A stretch of 64,000 bases of DNA, taken from the NCBI RefSeq assembly GCF_007004765.1, contig NZ_VIKR01000002.1, positions 682,001-746,000 of the forward strand. The letters run 5' to 3'. Below are positions 1 to 7,617 of the stretch, one piece after another. A program made the translations under genes and the position numbers. Under the pieces are notes generated by a model that was not told the DNA's origin, ran no database searches, and was given only the letters and a program-made list of their open reading frames with translations. Position 1 is the first letter of the stretch, and each line of letters begins with the position of its first letter. Source of the DNA: Aliikangiella marina (GTDB lineage: Bacteria > Pseudomonadota > Gammaproteobacteria > Enterobacterales > Kangiellaceae).

Positions 1-436
1 AACCCAAGCTACCGGAAGTCGTCACTAAGCCTAGACTAAAATTCTCGCGATAGCCTTCTGATACCAATGCCGGATAGAGTAATGCGCCTAAGGCGACGAT
101 AGTGGCTCCAGTAGCACCAGTGAATGCCGTGAATATCGCGCTCACCAAAAGTGTAACAATCGCGAGTCCAGCGGGAAGCCAACCAAGCAACGCTTTTGAT
201 ACCGCGACTAATCGCTCAGAAGTTTTACTTTCGCTCAACAAGTAGCCTGCAAAAGTGAAGAGCGGAAGTGCCGAGAGAATGGGAATATCGGTTAGTCGAT
301 ATATTTCAATTGCGATAACAAACAAGTCAATTTCTGCGAGGTAAAAACCCCACATTGCAAGGCTAACGATGACAATATAAAGCGGAAGTCCCGAAAGCCC
401 TAGAAGAATAATAATAACCGGTAGTAACCATTCCAT
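1..436 (-). CDS. TRAP transporter large permease (DctM/TatM type), 3' part missing
   Basis: The reverse strand encodes about 145 residues of a very hydrophobic protein starting MEWLLPVIIILLGLSGLPLY, with the family-typical stretch SALPLFTFAGYLLSES and then FTGATGATIVALGALLYP. These are hallmarks of the DctM large membrane subunit, which forms the sodium-driven transport channel of TRAP systems. The window edge removes the C-terminal two thirds. Its ATG shares one base with the stop of the small permease gene upstream (TAATG), so the two are translationally coupled. It is the last visible gene of a T-P-Q-M operon. The substrate cannot be read from this subunit. Confidence 0.9.
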   Translation of the reverse strand, partial: MEWLLPVIIILLGLSGLPLYIVIVSLAMWGFYLAEIDLFVIAIEIYRLTDIPILSALPLFTFAGYLLSESKTSERLVAVSKALLGWLPAGLAIVTLLVSAIFTAFTGATGATIVALGALLYPALVSEGYRENFSLGLVTTSGSLG

Positions 437-915
437 TAGTTAACTTCCTTGGAAACTGTCAAGCAGGTTACCATTTGAATAGCAAATCGAAGACCCATCA
501 AACCGAAACCTATCGGGATAATCGATTCGGTCACCCAAACTGGAACCACGCCAAAAGCGATTTCGCCGTAACTATATTCCTCGAGTACAAAACCGAAACT
601 GTAATAAGCTACCAAAAAACAAACACTGGCGCTGACTAAGTGCAAGAATGACTGCCAGTGCGAAATAAATGGTTTGGGAATTAAACGGTCGAAAATGTTA
701 ATTTTTATATGGCGATTATCAACTGTCGCGCACAGTGCCCCAAGCAAGGTGAGCCAAAGTACCAAAACACGGATTAAAGTTTCGTTCCAAAGGATGCCTG
801 TATCAAATACATTTCTAAGGATTACTTGTAACAAGCCGGCCGCGATTAGTGCGACCAGCATTAGCCAAAGAATACCTTGCTCAATTCGATGCAGTTGATT
901 GAGTAGTCGCTGCAT
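436..915 (-). CDS. TRAP transporter small permease (DctQ/TatQ type)
   Basis: A 159-residue protein with four predicted membrane segments, containing the DctQ-like signature LLQVILRNVFDTGILWNETL near residue 28 and DNRHIKINIFDRLIP near residue 66. DctQ subunits pair with DctM in the inner membrane and help couple it to the solute receptor. Length matches the family (about 150-190 residues). The annotated start lies 35 bases inside the 3' end of the receptor gene; this overlap is long but the reading frame begins with a sensible amphipathic N-terminus. The gene is followed with a one-base overlap by the large permease. Confidence 0.9.
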   Translation of the reverse strand: MQRLLNQLHRIEQGILWLMLVALIAAGLLQVILRNVFDTGILWNETLIRVLVLWLTLLGALCATVDNRHIKINIFDRLIPKPFISHWQSFLHLVSASVCFLVAYYSFGFVLEEYSYGEIAFGVVPVWVTESIIPIGFGLMGLRFAIQMVTCLTVSKEVN

Positions 916-1915
916 TATTTACCGTTTGATTAGATTGTTGTCTGTATTCTTCGATGACTTGATTGAGTTTTGCGAAAAGATCAGCCGAGATTCTTCCTTG
1001 TTCGACCATATTGGGTCCAACTTGTGCGGCAATCTTATACCAAGCTTGGCGGTCGACATCGGCGGGTTGGATATACTCTATGCCAAAATTAACCAGTGCT
1101 TGCTTTGCGGCTTCGTTTTCTGTTTTATTCTTCTCGTTGATTTCCCGAAAAGTATTAGTCATGACAGCTTTAAAGATTTTTTGATCGTCAGGCTTGAGCT
1201 TGTTAAACGCTTTTTTCTCAACCGTGAAATAAGCATAGATATACAGGATAGGTAAGTCGATGACGTATTTTACCTGGGTGTGCCATTGAAGCGCGATTGC
1301 TGCTATTGGTGATGTTGCGACTGTATCGATAATACCCGTTTGTAAACTCGGTAAAACATCGCCAAGTGAAAGCGGAATCGGATTAATATCAAACGCTTTG
1401 ACAATTTCGCTAGCTGCCTTGTCATTGCTCGGGATCCAAACCTTATGAGATCGCACATCATCAATGGTTTTAAGCGGATCTTTTGACATCAGGTAAGCAA
1501 AACCACCGCCAGCAAAACCAAACACAACAAAACCATTATCCTCGTAACCTTGGAGTAATTCTTGATCAAGTTTTGCTCGCACATAGTCAATTTCCTCTTG
1601 GTCACGGAAGACCATAGGAAGGGTATAAAGCTGACTGTCAGGATAGGTATTGGCAAGACTACTACTGGTTAAAGCGCCGCCTTGAAGTTGTCGAAAGCGA
1701 ATTTTTTTTAATACGGCTTGGTCATTGCCCATGACCCCACCGGTATAAAATTTAATTTTAACTCGGCCTTCGGTTTTTTTCTCAATCTCTTTGGCGCTTG
1801 CGCGCATACTTTTCATCCAGCTAGAGCCCTCTGGAGAAATCGTGGCAACTTTGAGGGTCACCGCGTGAGCAGAACTGGATATCAAGAATAACAATATAGC
1901 GAAAAGGTTTTTCAT
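881..1915 (-). CDS. TRAP transporter periplasmic solute receptor (DctP/TatP type)
   Basis: A 344-residue protein with a clear signal peptide (MKNLFAILLFLISSSAHA) followed by the DctP-family opening LKVATISPEGSSWMKSMRA. The body carries the conserved features GGVMGNDQAVLKKIRFRQ, KVWIPSNDKAASEIVKAF and SLGDVLPSLQTGIIDTVATS, all typical of DctP receptors that capture a ligand in the periplasm and deliver it to the QM permease. The C-terminal 20 residues are low complexity (N, T, Q, S rich). A GGAAAT ribosome site sits just before the ATG. Pairing with a TatT lipoprotein suggests the TPAT subclass, for which hydrophobic ligands rather than dicarboxylates have been proposed in Treponema; the ligand here is unknown. 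Confidence 0.9.
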   Translation of the reverse strand: MKNLFAILLFLISSSAHAVTLKVATISPEGSSWMKSMRASAKEIEKKTEGRVKIKFYTGGVMGNDQAVLKKIRFRQLQGGALTSSSLANTYPDSQLYTLPMVFRDQEEIDYVRAKLDQELLQGYEDNGFVVFGFAGGGFAYLMSKDPLKTIDDVRSHKVWIPSNDKAASEIVKAFDINPIPLSLGDVLPSLQTGIIDTVATSPIAAIALQWHTQVKYVIDLPILYIYAYFTVEKKAFNKLKPDDQKIFKAVMTNTFREINEKNKTENEAAKQALVNFGIEYIQPADVDRQAWYKIAAQVGPNMVEQGRISADLFAKLNQVIEEYRQQSNQTVNNAATTQSTASN

Positions 1916-1923
1916 TTTATTTC

Positions 1924-2787
1924 CTAGAAAAATTCGTCGGCTGATTTTAATAACGCTTCAGCTTTTTCTTTAGCGATAGTATTGATAAGGCGGTATTGAG
2001 CAAAATCGTCCTGATTCGCGATGACTTCTTTTAGCCATTTGTCATGTAAGTCGCGGTCGAAGATGACGCGGGCATATCGTTCAGCTAAAGTCACTTTGAT
2101 CATTAGATTTTGCTGATTGGCGATTTGATCGGCCTCTTCGAAGTGCTTTAAGGCCAATTGCGGTTTGCCGCCGAGTGCTGGTGGTACCAAGCTATGGATG
2201 ATACCGAGGTAATAATGCGCGTTGCCGTTGTCGATTGTACCATCGATAGCAATCACACGCTCCATAATGTATTGGACTTTCGGTAAATGAACGACTTGGT
2301 TCCAATCGTCGCTCGAAGCTTGCATATGTGCCGCCCAACTTTTTCCAAGCGTGAATAACAAATCAACTTCGTCTTCATCCACCTCATCGATTAGCTGGGT
2401 AAATTGGTCATATTTCAGTAATTTCAAATTGCAGAAATCATCGTCTTCAAGACAGGCTGCCGCAAGTGAATAGTTATGTGCCTTGCTGGCCATACGACGT
2501 TGTCTCTCACTATCAGTGACAAAGATCGTCGCATATGCGGCGTACAAATTAGCTGAACTGAGGAGTAAGTCAGGGTTTTCGGTATCATCCTGCATTATGC
2601 CTTCCAGTAGCAGCATGTAAGCTGGAATACCGTCTTTTACCGTTTCTAAATCGTCACTGGAAGCGACCGCTCGACCAAGTTGGTCGGCGAGGTTATTCCC
2701 AGCGCTTGTGATAACGGTGCTACAGCCTGAAATTACAGCAAGACTCATTAGCGAAAAGGCTGCTTTTTTGAGCCAATTTAATTGCAT
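1924..2787 (-). CDS. TRAP-associated lipoprotein, TatT family
   Basis: A lipoprotein of about 287 residues: the N-terminus from the ATG at 2787 is a signal peptide ending in a lipobox (SLAVISGC). The remainder is almost wholly helical, with SANLYAAYATIFVTDSERQR, LFTLGKSWAAHM and NAHYYLGIIHSLVPPALGG, matching the TatT component family of TPAT transporters (TPR-like repeats; Tp0956 of Treponema pallidum is the reference). TatT trimers bind the solute receptor and are thought to help pass hydrophobic ligands. It is first in the operon and lies 8 bases before the receptor gene. An upstream TTG at 2799 is in frame but the ATG gives a better signal peptide. Confidence 0.85.
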   Translation of the reverse strand: MQLNWLKKAAFSLMSLAVISGCSTVITSAGNNLADQLGRAVASSDDLETVKDGIPAYMLLLEGIMQDDTENPDLLLSSANLYAAYATIFVTDSERQRRMASKAHNYSLAAACLEDDDFCNLKLLKYDQFTQLIDEVDEDEVDLLFTLGKSWAAHMQASSDDWNQVVHLPKVQYIMERVIAIDGTIDNGNAHYYLGIIHSLVPPALGGKPQLALKHFEEADQIANQQNLMIKVTLAERYARVIFDRDLHDKWLKEVIANQDDFAQYRLINTIAKEKAEALLKSADEFF

Positions 2788-3053
2788 ATTAGTGGTCAAA
2801 ACAGAATTTTCCGATGGATGAAATTGTAGACTTGGAACTCGGCCCGGATGTTACATCAATTGCTAAATATATACGAGGAAAGTATAGCTCCAGATGCCTA
2901 AAATCGCGGAAATTTTGTTAGAAATTGCGAATTGAAGCCGAATTTTATGGCATTAGGCAAGAAAATAAAGAATTGCGACTTGGCCGATGTTTAATGAAGA
3001 CCGCCTGCTTGCTTGCCGCAATTCCAATGGAAAAGATGCTCAAAAGTGGCTAA
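2788..3053. other. intergenic region upstream of TRAP operon
   Basis: About 266 bases separate the end of the protease operon from the TRAP operon on the same strand. It has no open frame worth calling. It should contain the TRAP promoter and possibly the end of the upstream transcript; I do not see a convincing hairpin with a T-tract. Confidence 0.4.
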
Positions 3054-3458
3054 CTACTCATTATCATCTTGGCCTTTTTTCTGTTTCACGCCGATGTTTT
3101 CTCGCTCGACACCAGGCTTATTGACAGTAACACTTTTTGTTTTTGCCCGAATAATTGAGCGTTTACCTTTGGCGACCAGTTTCGCTTTGCCTGCCTTCAC
3201 AAGATACTGCTTGCCGTCTTTAAAACGATACATACCTTCTTTTAGACGAACTTTCTTACCGTTTTTATGTTTGATGACCAATACGCCATTTGAGAATTGG
3301 TAAGATTCGATGTCAATCCACTTGTCGTGTCCTGACCCTGCCCGCATCGATTCGCCTTTTATGTCGCCAATTTTGATATAGGCGGCAGCACTTGCATCAT
3401 TGGACACTAAACATAAAGCGACCGCCGTTAAAATAACTACTAGCATGGATTTCATCAT
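3054..3458 (-). CDS. small secreted lysine-rich protein with Hcp-like N-terminus
   Basis: From the ATG at 3458, preceded by a strong GGAGAGAG ribosome site, the product is 134 residues: MMKSMLVVILTAVALCLVS, a signal peptide, then AYIKIGDIKGESMRAGSGHDKWIDIESYQFS. That stretch closely resembles the start of type VI secretion Hcp-family proteins (FIKIGDIKGES...), but the rest does not: it turns into a basic region (KNGKKVRLKEGMYRFKDGKQYLVKAGKAKLV) and is too short for the 160-170 residue Hcp barrel. No other T6SS genes are present. It lies 63 bases downstream of the protease gene and is probably the last gene of that operon. Function unknown. Confidence 0.6.
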   Translation of the reverse strand: MMKSMLVVILTAVALCLVSNDASAAAYIKIGDIKGESMRAGSGHDKWIDIESYQFSNGVLVIKHKNGKKVRLKEGMYRFKDGKQYLVKAGKAKLVAKGKRSIIRAKTKSVTVNKPGVERENIGVKQKKGQDDNE

Positions 3459-3521
3459 TCTCTCTCCAGTTTTGATTGATTCACGATTAAGTCGTAACAA
3501 CTGACATATCGGTTTAAATTT

Positions 3522-5243
3522 TTAGTTACACTCATCATTGATTTTAATAAGACCCCAGCCAAAACTTTTATCTCGTCCAGGCTCACCGAGATCGATACTC
3601 GAGTTTTTGAGGGTTTCTATGTCGCTTACGGCTGCCATAGCGGTGACAAATGGTGCTGCAAAAGAGGTTCCCTGCTGATATTTAAAGCCATTCTTTTTAT
3701 GCGCAGTCCAAATCGCAACGCCGGGTGCAGCGAAGTCGATATAGTCACCCCGATTGGCTTTTTTATAGAGATTTTGGTTCTTATCGATGGCAGTGACGGC
3801 GATAACATTTTTAAAAGCAGCGGGGTAAATTGGTAATGCATCTTTTCCAGAGTTACCCGCAGCTGCGACCACGGTGATATTTTTTTGAATCACACGATCG
3901 ATTGCAAGCGCTAACAATAGGTTCTGACGACCACCAAAGCTCATATTGATAACCGATACTTTTTGACTAACCAGCCAGTCGAGCCCTTTAATAATCCATT
4001 CGGTTGAAGTGTATTTTTTATCGGAATCTTCCCAAAAAATATCAGCGGCAAATAGATGACCTTGAGTCAGTAAACCGCCAGGAAAATTGTTCATTTTGTT
4101 GCCCACTAGTAGTGAGGCAATTGCATTTCCGTGACCATCTTGCACGGCTTCAGAATTTTTCGGGCGAAATGGCTTGGTTGTTATCATCTTTGAATTAAGC
4201 GAAGGATGTTGCAAGTTAACTTGCGTGTCGAGTTGTCCCACGCGAGCCGGTTTGTTACATGATTCTGGCCAGTCAACCATTTTTTGTCCGAGTGAATGCC
4301 TCGGGTCGGCTAAGAGTTGATAATGATGATTGAAATCTACCCATATATCAGGACTTTGGGCTCTGATTTGATTTGCCAAATCAACAAGATCTTCACCTTG
4401 CGGTGTTCTAAATACGCTGATGACTAATCCGAGGTTTGTAAGTTTTTTGCGGCTTTTCACTCGAATATTAAAATTCCTGAGTTCAGCCGAGACTTTATTT
4501 GCCTCTTGCATATCCGCACTCAAAACGACTAACTGGTTAGGCTCGAAATCGGGGCTTTTCGAAGGCGGCGGCGCAATCCTGACTTGCGGCGGTGAAGGCA
4601 GGGATCGTCCCATCAAGCTGCCACTTCGATCAACATAATCAGTGACATTTCTTGACACGCCTTCATCAATTCGCGCATTTGATGTTGGTGGTTGGCGAGA
4701 AGCAGAGGCGTCGTCATTAGGATTTCTGGCTTGTGCTGTGGTTGAATCGAAATTAACTGTCGCCGGTTCACCGCTGGCGGTTTCAAGGCGCGAATTGGGC
4801 GGGCGACAGAACTCCAACAAGAGTTTACTTTTGGTTAGCCAGGCTTTTTGGCCTTTTTTTCGGATCCCGAGTTGATACCGTCGCCCGAACTCGATCAATG
4901 ACGTGTCTGTGTTAACAGTAACGATCCTTCGCGTCGACCAACTTATTGGGTTTAATTGAAGCGCAGGTTTAGTATCAGCAATATACAGTGACAAGTTACG
5001 TCCATTGCCAAGGTTTTTGCCTTCGATGGTAAATTGTTGTCCTAACTTGACACAGCTTTGCAGATTAATCTTGAGTATTTCAGGTTTTGAGGCGCTCGGC
5101 CGCGGCAAAACTTCAGCGGCTTGTTGGCTAGCTCGAGACTCGGCAGCGGTTAAACTATTCGTATCGAGCAGTAATCCTAGCGTCGTAAACAAAGCAATGA
5201 AACGCGCTATTATTCGAACACCTTTTGGCCAGTCAATTCGCAT
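3522..5243 (-). CDS. secreted subtilisin-like serine protease (S8)
   Basis: A 573-residue protein from the ATG at 5243. The N-terminus is a signal sequence (IIARFIALFTTLGLLL). Residues about 60-145 look like an IPT/TIG-type domain (CVKLGQQFTIEGKNLG), followed by a disordered Pro/Ser linker. About 235-315 resembles an I9-like propeptide (NQLVVLSADMQEANKV to DIWVDFNHHYQLL), then the S8 catalytic domain. The triad is visible as Asp339 in GQLDTQV, His371 in DGHGNAIASLL and Ser527 in GTSFAAPFVTAMAA, with the oxyanion Asn464 in AAAGNSG. The usual DTG is DTQ here. An in-frame ATG at 5270 would overlap the anti-sigma gene further; I prefer 5243. Adjacent to its presumed sigma and anti-sigma regulators. 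Confidence 0.9.
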   Translation of the reverse strand: MRIDWPKGVRIIARFIALFTTLGLLLDTNSLTAAESRASQQAAEVLPRPSASKPEILKINLQSCVKLGQQFTIEGKNLGNGRNLSLYIADTKPALQLNPISWSTRRIVTVNTDTSLIEFGRRYQLGIRKKGQKAWLTKSKLLLEFCRPPNSRLETASGEPATVNFDSTTAQARNPNDDASASRQPPTSNARIDEGVSRNVTDYVDRSGSLMGRSLPSPPQVRIAPPPSKSPDFEPNQLVVLSADMQEANKVSAELRNFNIRVKSRKKLTNLGLVISVFRTPQGEDLVDLANQIRAQSPDIWVDFNHHYQLLADPRHSLGQKMVDWPESCNKPARVGQLDTQVNLQHPSLNSKMITTKPFRPKNSEAVQDGHGNAIASLLVGNKMNNFPGGLLTQGHLFAADIFWEDSDKKYTSTEWIIKGLDWLVSQKVSVINMSFGGRQNLLLALAIDRVIQKNITVVAAAGNSGKDALPIYPAAFKNVIAVTAIDKNQNLYKKANRGDYIDFAAPGVAIWTAHKKNGFKYQQGTSFAAPFVTAMAAVSDIETLKNSSIDLGEPGRDKSFGWGLIKINDECN

Positions 5244-5244
5244 A

Positions 5245-5817
5245 TCAATTCTCAACGATATTGTCGACAAAGGGGAGTTGCGATAGGGATGTAATAACCT
5301 TTTCGATATTAGTCGACTCTTCCAGTGCTATCGTATAAACCCCTAACTCTCCAGGGCCATCGACGATAGTTCCGCCGGTCAGTAAAATGGCTTCCCTCAG
5401 TTGTTGTTCAGTGGTGTTAGGTTTAAATGAGATTTGGATTTGATTATCACTGATGCTGCTGCCGGAAAGCGGCTGATAATTTTCGTCGTTAGTACTCGAT
5501 TGGTCGATTAATAATGCACTTTGTAAAACCACGACAACTAACGCTGCCGCCAGCGCAGGTCTCGCCCAACGATTAAATCCTGAAAATGGTGTTCCGGTAT
5601 TTTTCTCGGAGTCAGCGATTTCTCTTTTCAAACGTGCTAATCCAAATTCTCCTGGCGTTGGAACATTTTGTGATTTTAAATTTGCACGGAGTGATGACAG
5701 AAACGCTTTTTCGGACTGAAGCGCTTGGTCAGAATCCAGCGCGTTATTAAGTGCTTCATTGTTTGTCTCGGTTTGGTTGATTAACCAAGGCAAATCTTTT
5801 TGATTGTCATTGCTCAC
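5245..5817 (-). CDS. single-pass membrane anti-sigma factor with propeptide-like periplasmic domain
   Basis: A 190-residue protein starting at GTG (5817) with GAGGT nine bases upstream. It has an acidic cytoplasmic N-terminal part (about 1-80), one membrane segment (PALAAALVVVVLQSALLI, about 88-105) and a periplasmic C-terminal domain (about 125-190) reading IQISFKPNTTEQQLREAILL and then GGTIVDGPGELGVYTIALEE. The arrangement and its position 6 bases after an ECF sigma gene mark it as the cognate anti-sigma factor. The C-terminal domain has the beta-alpha-beta look of I9/fervidolysin-type protease prodomains, and the next gene is a subtilisin. That the protease senses or cleaves this domain is an inference. 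No HCC zinc motif is present. Confidence 0.8.
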   Translation of the reverse strand: MSNDNQKDLPWLINQTETNNEALNNALDSDQALQSEKAFLSSLRANLKSQNVPTPGEFGLARLKREIADSEKNTGTPFSGFNRWARPALAAALVVVVLQSALLIDQSSTNDENYQPLSGSSISDNQIQISFKPNTTEQQLREAILLTGGTIVDGPGELGVYTIALEESTNIEKVITSLSQLPFVDNIVEN

Positions 5818-5823
5818 TTGATG

Positions 5824-6381
5824 TTACCTCAAAAACTTTTGCAAGCACTGCTTGAGTGCATTTTTGGCGTGAAAAACGCGTGACTTAATTGTTCCCGCTG
5901 GACATTCAACAATTTCGGCAATGTCTTCATAGTGGAGATCCTCGAAAAAAGCGAGATGAATAACTTCTTTGAACTCATCTTTTAGTTTGCTCATACAATG
6001 GTTCACTTGTTTCTCACTTTGCGCCGCACTAATTAAAGATTCAAATTCGGGAGATTCATCCTCAATAGTGTCAGAGAGTTCGGCCGTTTGTTTGCGTGCT
6101 TTTTGACGAACTCTATCGATAGATTTAAAGTTCGTAATACCCAGAATCCAAGTCGAAACCTTAGAACGTCCCTGGAAGTTTTTAGCTGATTTCCAAACCT
6201 CCATCATGACTTCATTGAGTATGTCGGCAGCATCGAAAGGATCGTTCAATTTCGATAAAGCGAACCGATAAACACTTGATTCAAATAATCGATAAAAGCG
6301 CTCGAGCGCTCCTTGCTGTCCTTCTGCAATTCTTTCTATTAGCGATATAGCTTCCTGCTCTTGACTGACCGATAATGACAA
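5824..6381 (-). CDS. ECF-family RNA polymerase sigma factor
   Basis: A 185-residue sigma-70 of the extracytoplasmic function group. Region 2 (about 22-95) has FYRLFESSVYRFALSKLNDP, DAADILNEVMMEVWKSA and STWILGITNFKSIDRVR. Region 4 (about 120-180) has LKDEFKEVIHLAFFEDLHYE and DIAEIVECPAGTIKSRVFHA, the helix-turn-helix that reads the -35 element. Regions 1 and 3 are absent, as in all ECF factors. It is followed after 6 bases by the anti-sigma gene and preceded on the same strand by two secreted-protein genes, so it probably controls this operon and its own expression. Confidence 0.93.
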   Translation of the reverse strand: MSLSVSQEQEAISLIERIAEGQQGALERFYRLFESSVYRFALSKLNDPFDAADILNEVMMEVWKSAKNFQGRSKVSTWILGITNFKSIDRVRQKARKQTAELSDTIEDESPEFESLISAAQSEKQVNHCMSKLKDEFKEVIHLAFFEDLHYEDIAEIVECPAGTIKSRVFHAKNALKQCLQKFLR

Positions 6382-6423
6382 TACTTTTTCCTCTATGACT
6401 CGTTTTAGCGTTTAATCGTTTTG

Positions 6424-7602
6424 TTATGGCGTTTTGATAGCGCGAATGGGACTCACGGCAATAATGTTGCCTTTTTCGCTAATAGCGATGACTCGCCATA
6501 AATATTCTCGATTACCCATTAAGTGTTGCTGGCTCACTTGGGATAAAGATAGGCGGTTAGTTTCGCCTGGAACTAATATTCCAGTTATAGGCGATCCTTT
6601 TGGTACTTGAAAACGATTAGTTGTTTCGATTTCCTCTTGGTAGCGAGGACTTTTTTCGGCTATTTCGAATGCGCTTGCGGCAAAAATTTCGAGTTGATAG
6701 GCATCTGCTCCCGGTATCGTTTGCCATTGAAATTCTGTTGAGCTTGTTAAGCGGGCATTTTCCGGAGGTTGCATCACGCGAATTTTTGCTAAGCTTGCTA
6801 AATCTTTTTCACTGTTTGCTGTTACCACATAACGCAGTTCAGTAGTCGAAAACCGTAACTGAGGCTGTTTGACTCGCAATCGAACTAAATGATTACCGAC
6901 TATTTCAGCCGGTAACACTGGACTTTGGACAAGTGCATTACCACCTGCACCTAAGTAGCGGCGAATGTTTTGAATCGGACGATAAAATGGCCGGCTAGAG
7001 GTACTGGGCGGAGTTGCGACTTCCCAAACCGCATCCAATAAACCGGCTTGTTGATAATTAATTTGTGCAATAACTCGACTTTGTTCACCTTTGCCGATTG
7101 TGCGCACAATTTGATCGTTATCAAAACGCAATGCAATACGTTCAATTGATAATTGACTGAGCGACTTTAGTTGAATTGTTAATATATCAGTTTCAACTCG
7201 CGCGGCGCCACCTGAGGCGGGATCAGTGCCGATATTAAATGTTCTTTGGTATTGAATTGTTTTAAGGCCAAGGTCGCTGGCTTGAGCGATAACTGAGGCC
7301 GGAACGAAAATTGACTCAGGAAATGAAACGAACTGGTTGGCATTGGTTAACCGGGTTAACGGTGTGTTAATCACGCCAAGCACTTCTCTTGCGTTAGGAT
7401 TAATAAATATACCCTGTTGTGAACTGGTTGTTCCCTCTCCTAATGGCCCGGTGTTGTATCGCCAGGTCACATTGATTGGTACAACGCTATCTTGAACGAG
7501 CTGAGTTGTACTAGGCGTTACTGTTGCCTTAACCTCTGCGATTAAGATTAATGGCAAAGTAAGCACACTTAAAAATAGACTTTTTATGGTTAGATTAAAC
7601 AT
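6424..7602 (-). CDS. secreted protein with FN3-like C-terminus, unknown function
   Basis: A 392-residue protein with a signal peptide (MFNLTIKSLFLSVLTLPLILIAEVKA) and a GGGAG ribosome site. The N-terminal part (about 27-270) is beta-rich with no motif I recognise. From about 275 the sequence PPENARLTSSTEFQWQTIPGADAYQLEIF and, later, REYLWRVIAISEKGNIIAVSP has the rhythm of a fibronectin type III/Ig-like domain. Two FN3-like halves may be present. It lies 15 bases after the large beta-rich protein gene and 42 before the sigma gene, so is co-transcribed. It may be a surface or periplasmic partner of the upstream protein; this is inferred only from position. Confidence 0.6.
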   Translation of the reverse strand: MFNLTIKSLFLSVLTLPLILIAEVKATVTPSTTQLVQDSVVPINVTWRYNTGPLGEGTTSSQQGIFINPNAREVLGVINTPLTRLTNANQFVSFPESIFVPASVIAQASDLGLKTIQYQRTFNIGTDPASGGAARVETDILTIQLKSLSQLSIERIALRFDNDQIVRTIGKGEQSRVIAQINYQQAGLLDAVWEVATPPSTSSRPFYRPIQNIRRYLGAGGNALVQSPVLPAEIVGNHLVRLRVKQPQLRFSTTELRYVVTANSEKDLASLAKIRVMQPPENARLTSSTEFQWQTIPGADAYQLEIFAASAFEIAEKSPRYQEEIETTNRFQVPKGSPITGILVPGETNRLSLSQVSQQHLMGNREYLWRVIAISEKGNIIAVSPIRAIKTP

Positions 7603-7617
7603 TCTACTGCTCCCGCA

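Noticed and set aside
674-1255. Plus-strand open frames opposite the TRAP genes
   Set aside because: They lie wholly over strongly supported dctQ and dctP genes.
3054-3458. Evidence for a type VI secretion system
   Set aside because: Only a short Hcp-like motif; no VgrG, TssB/C, ClpV or baseplate genes in the window.
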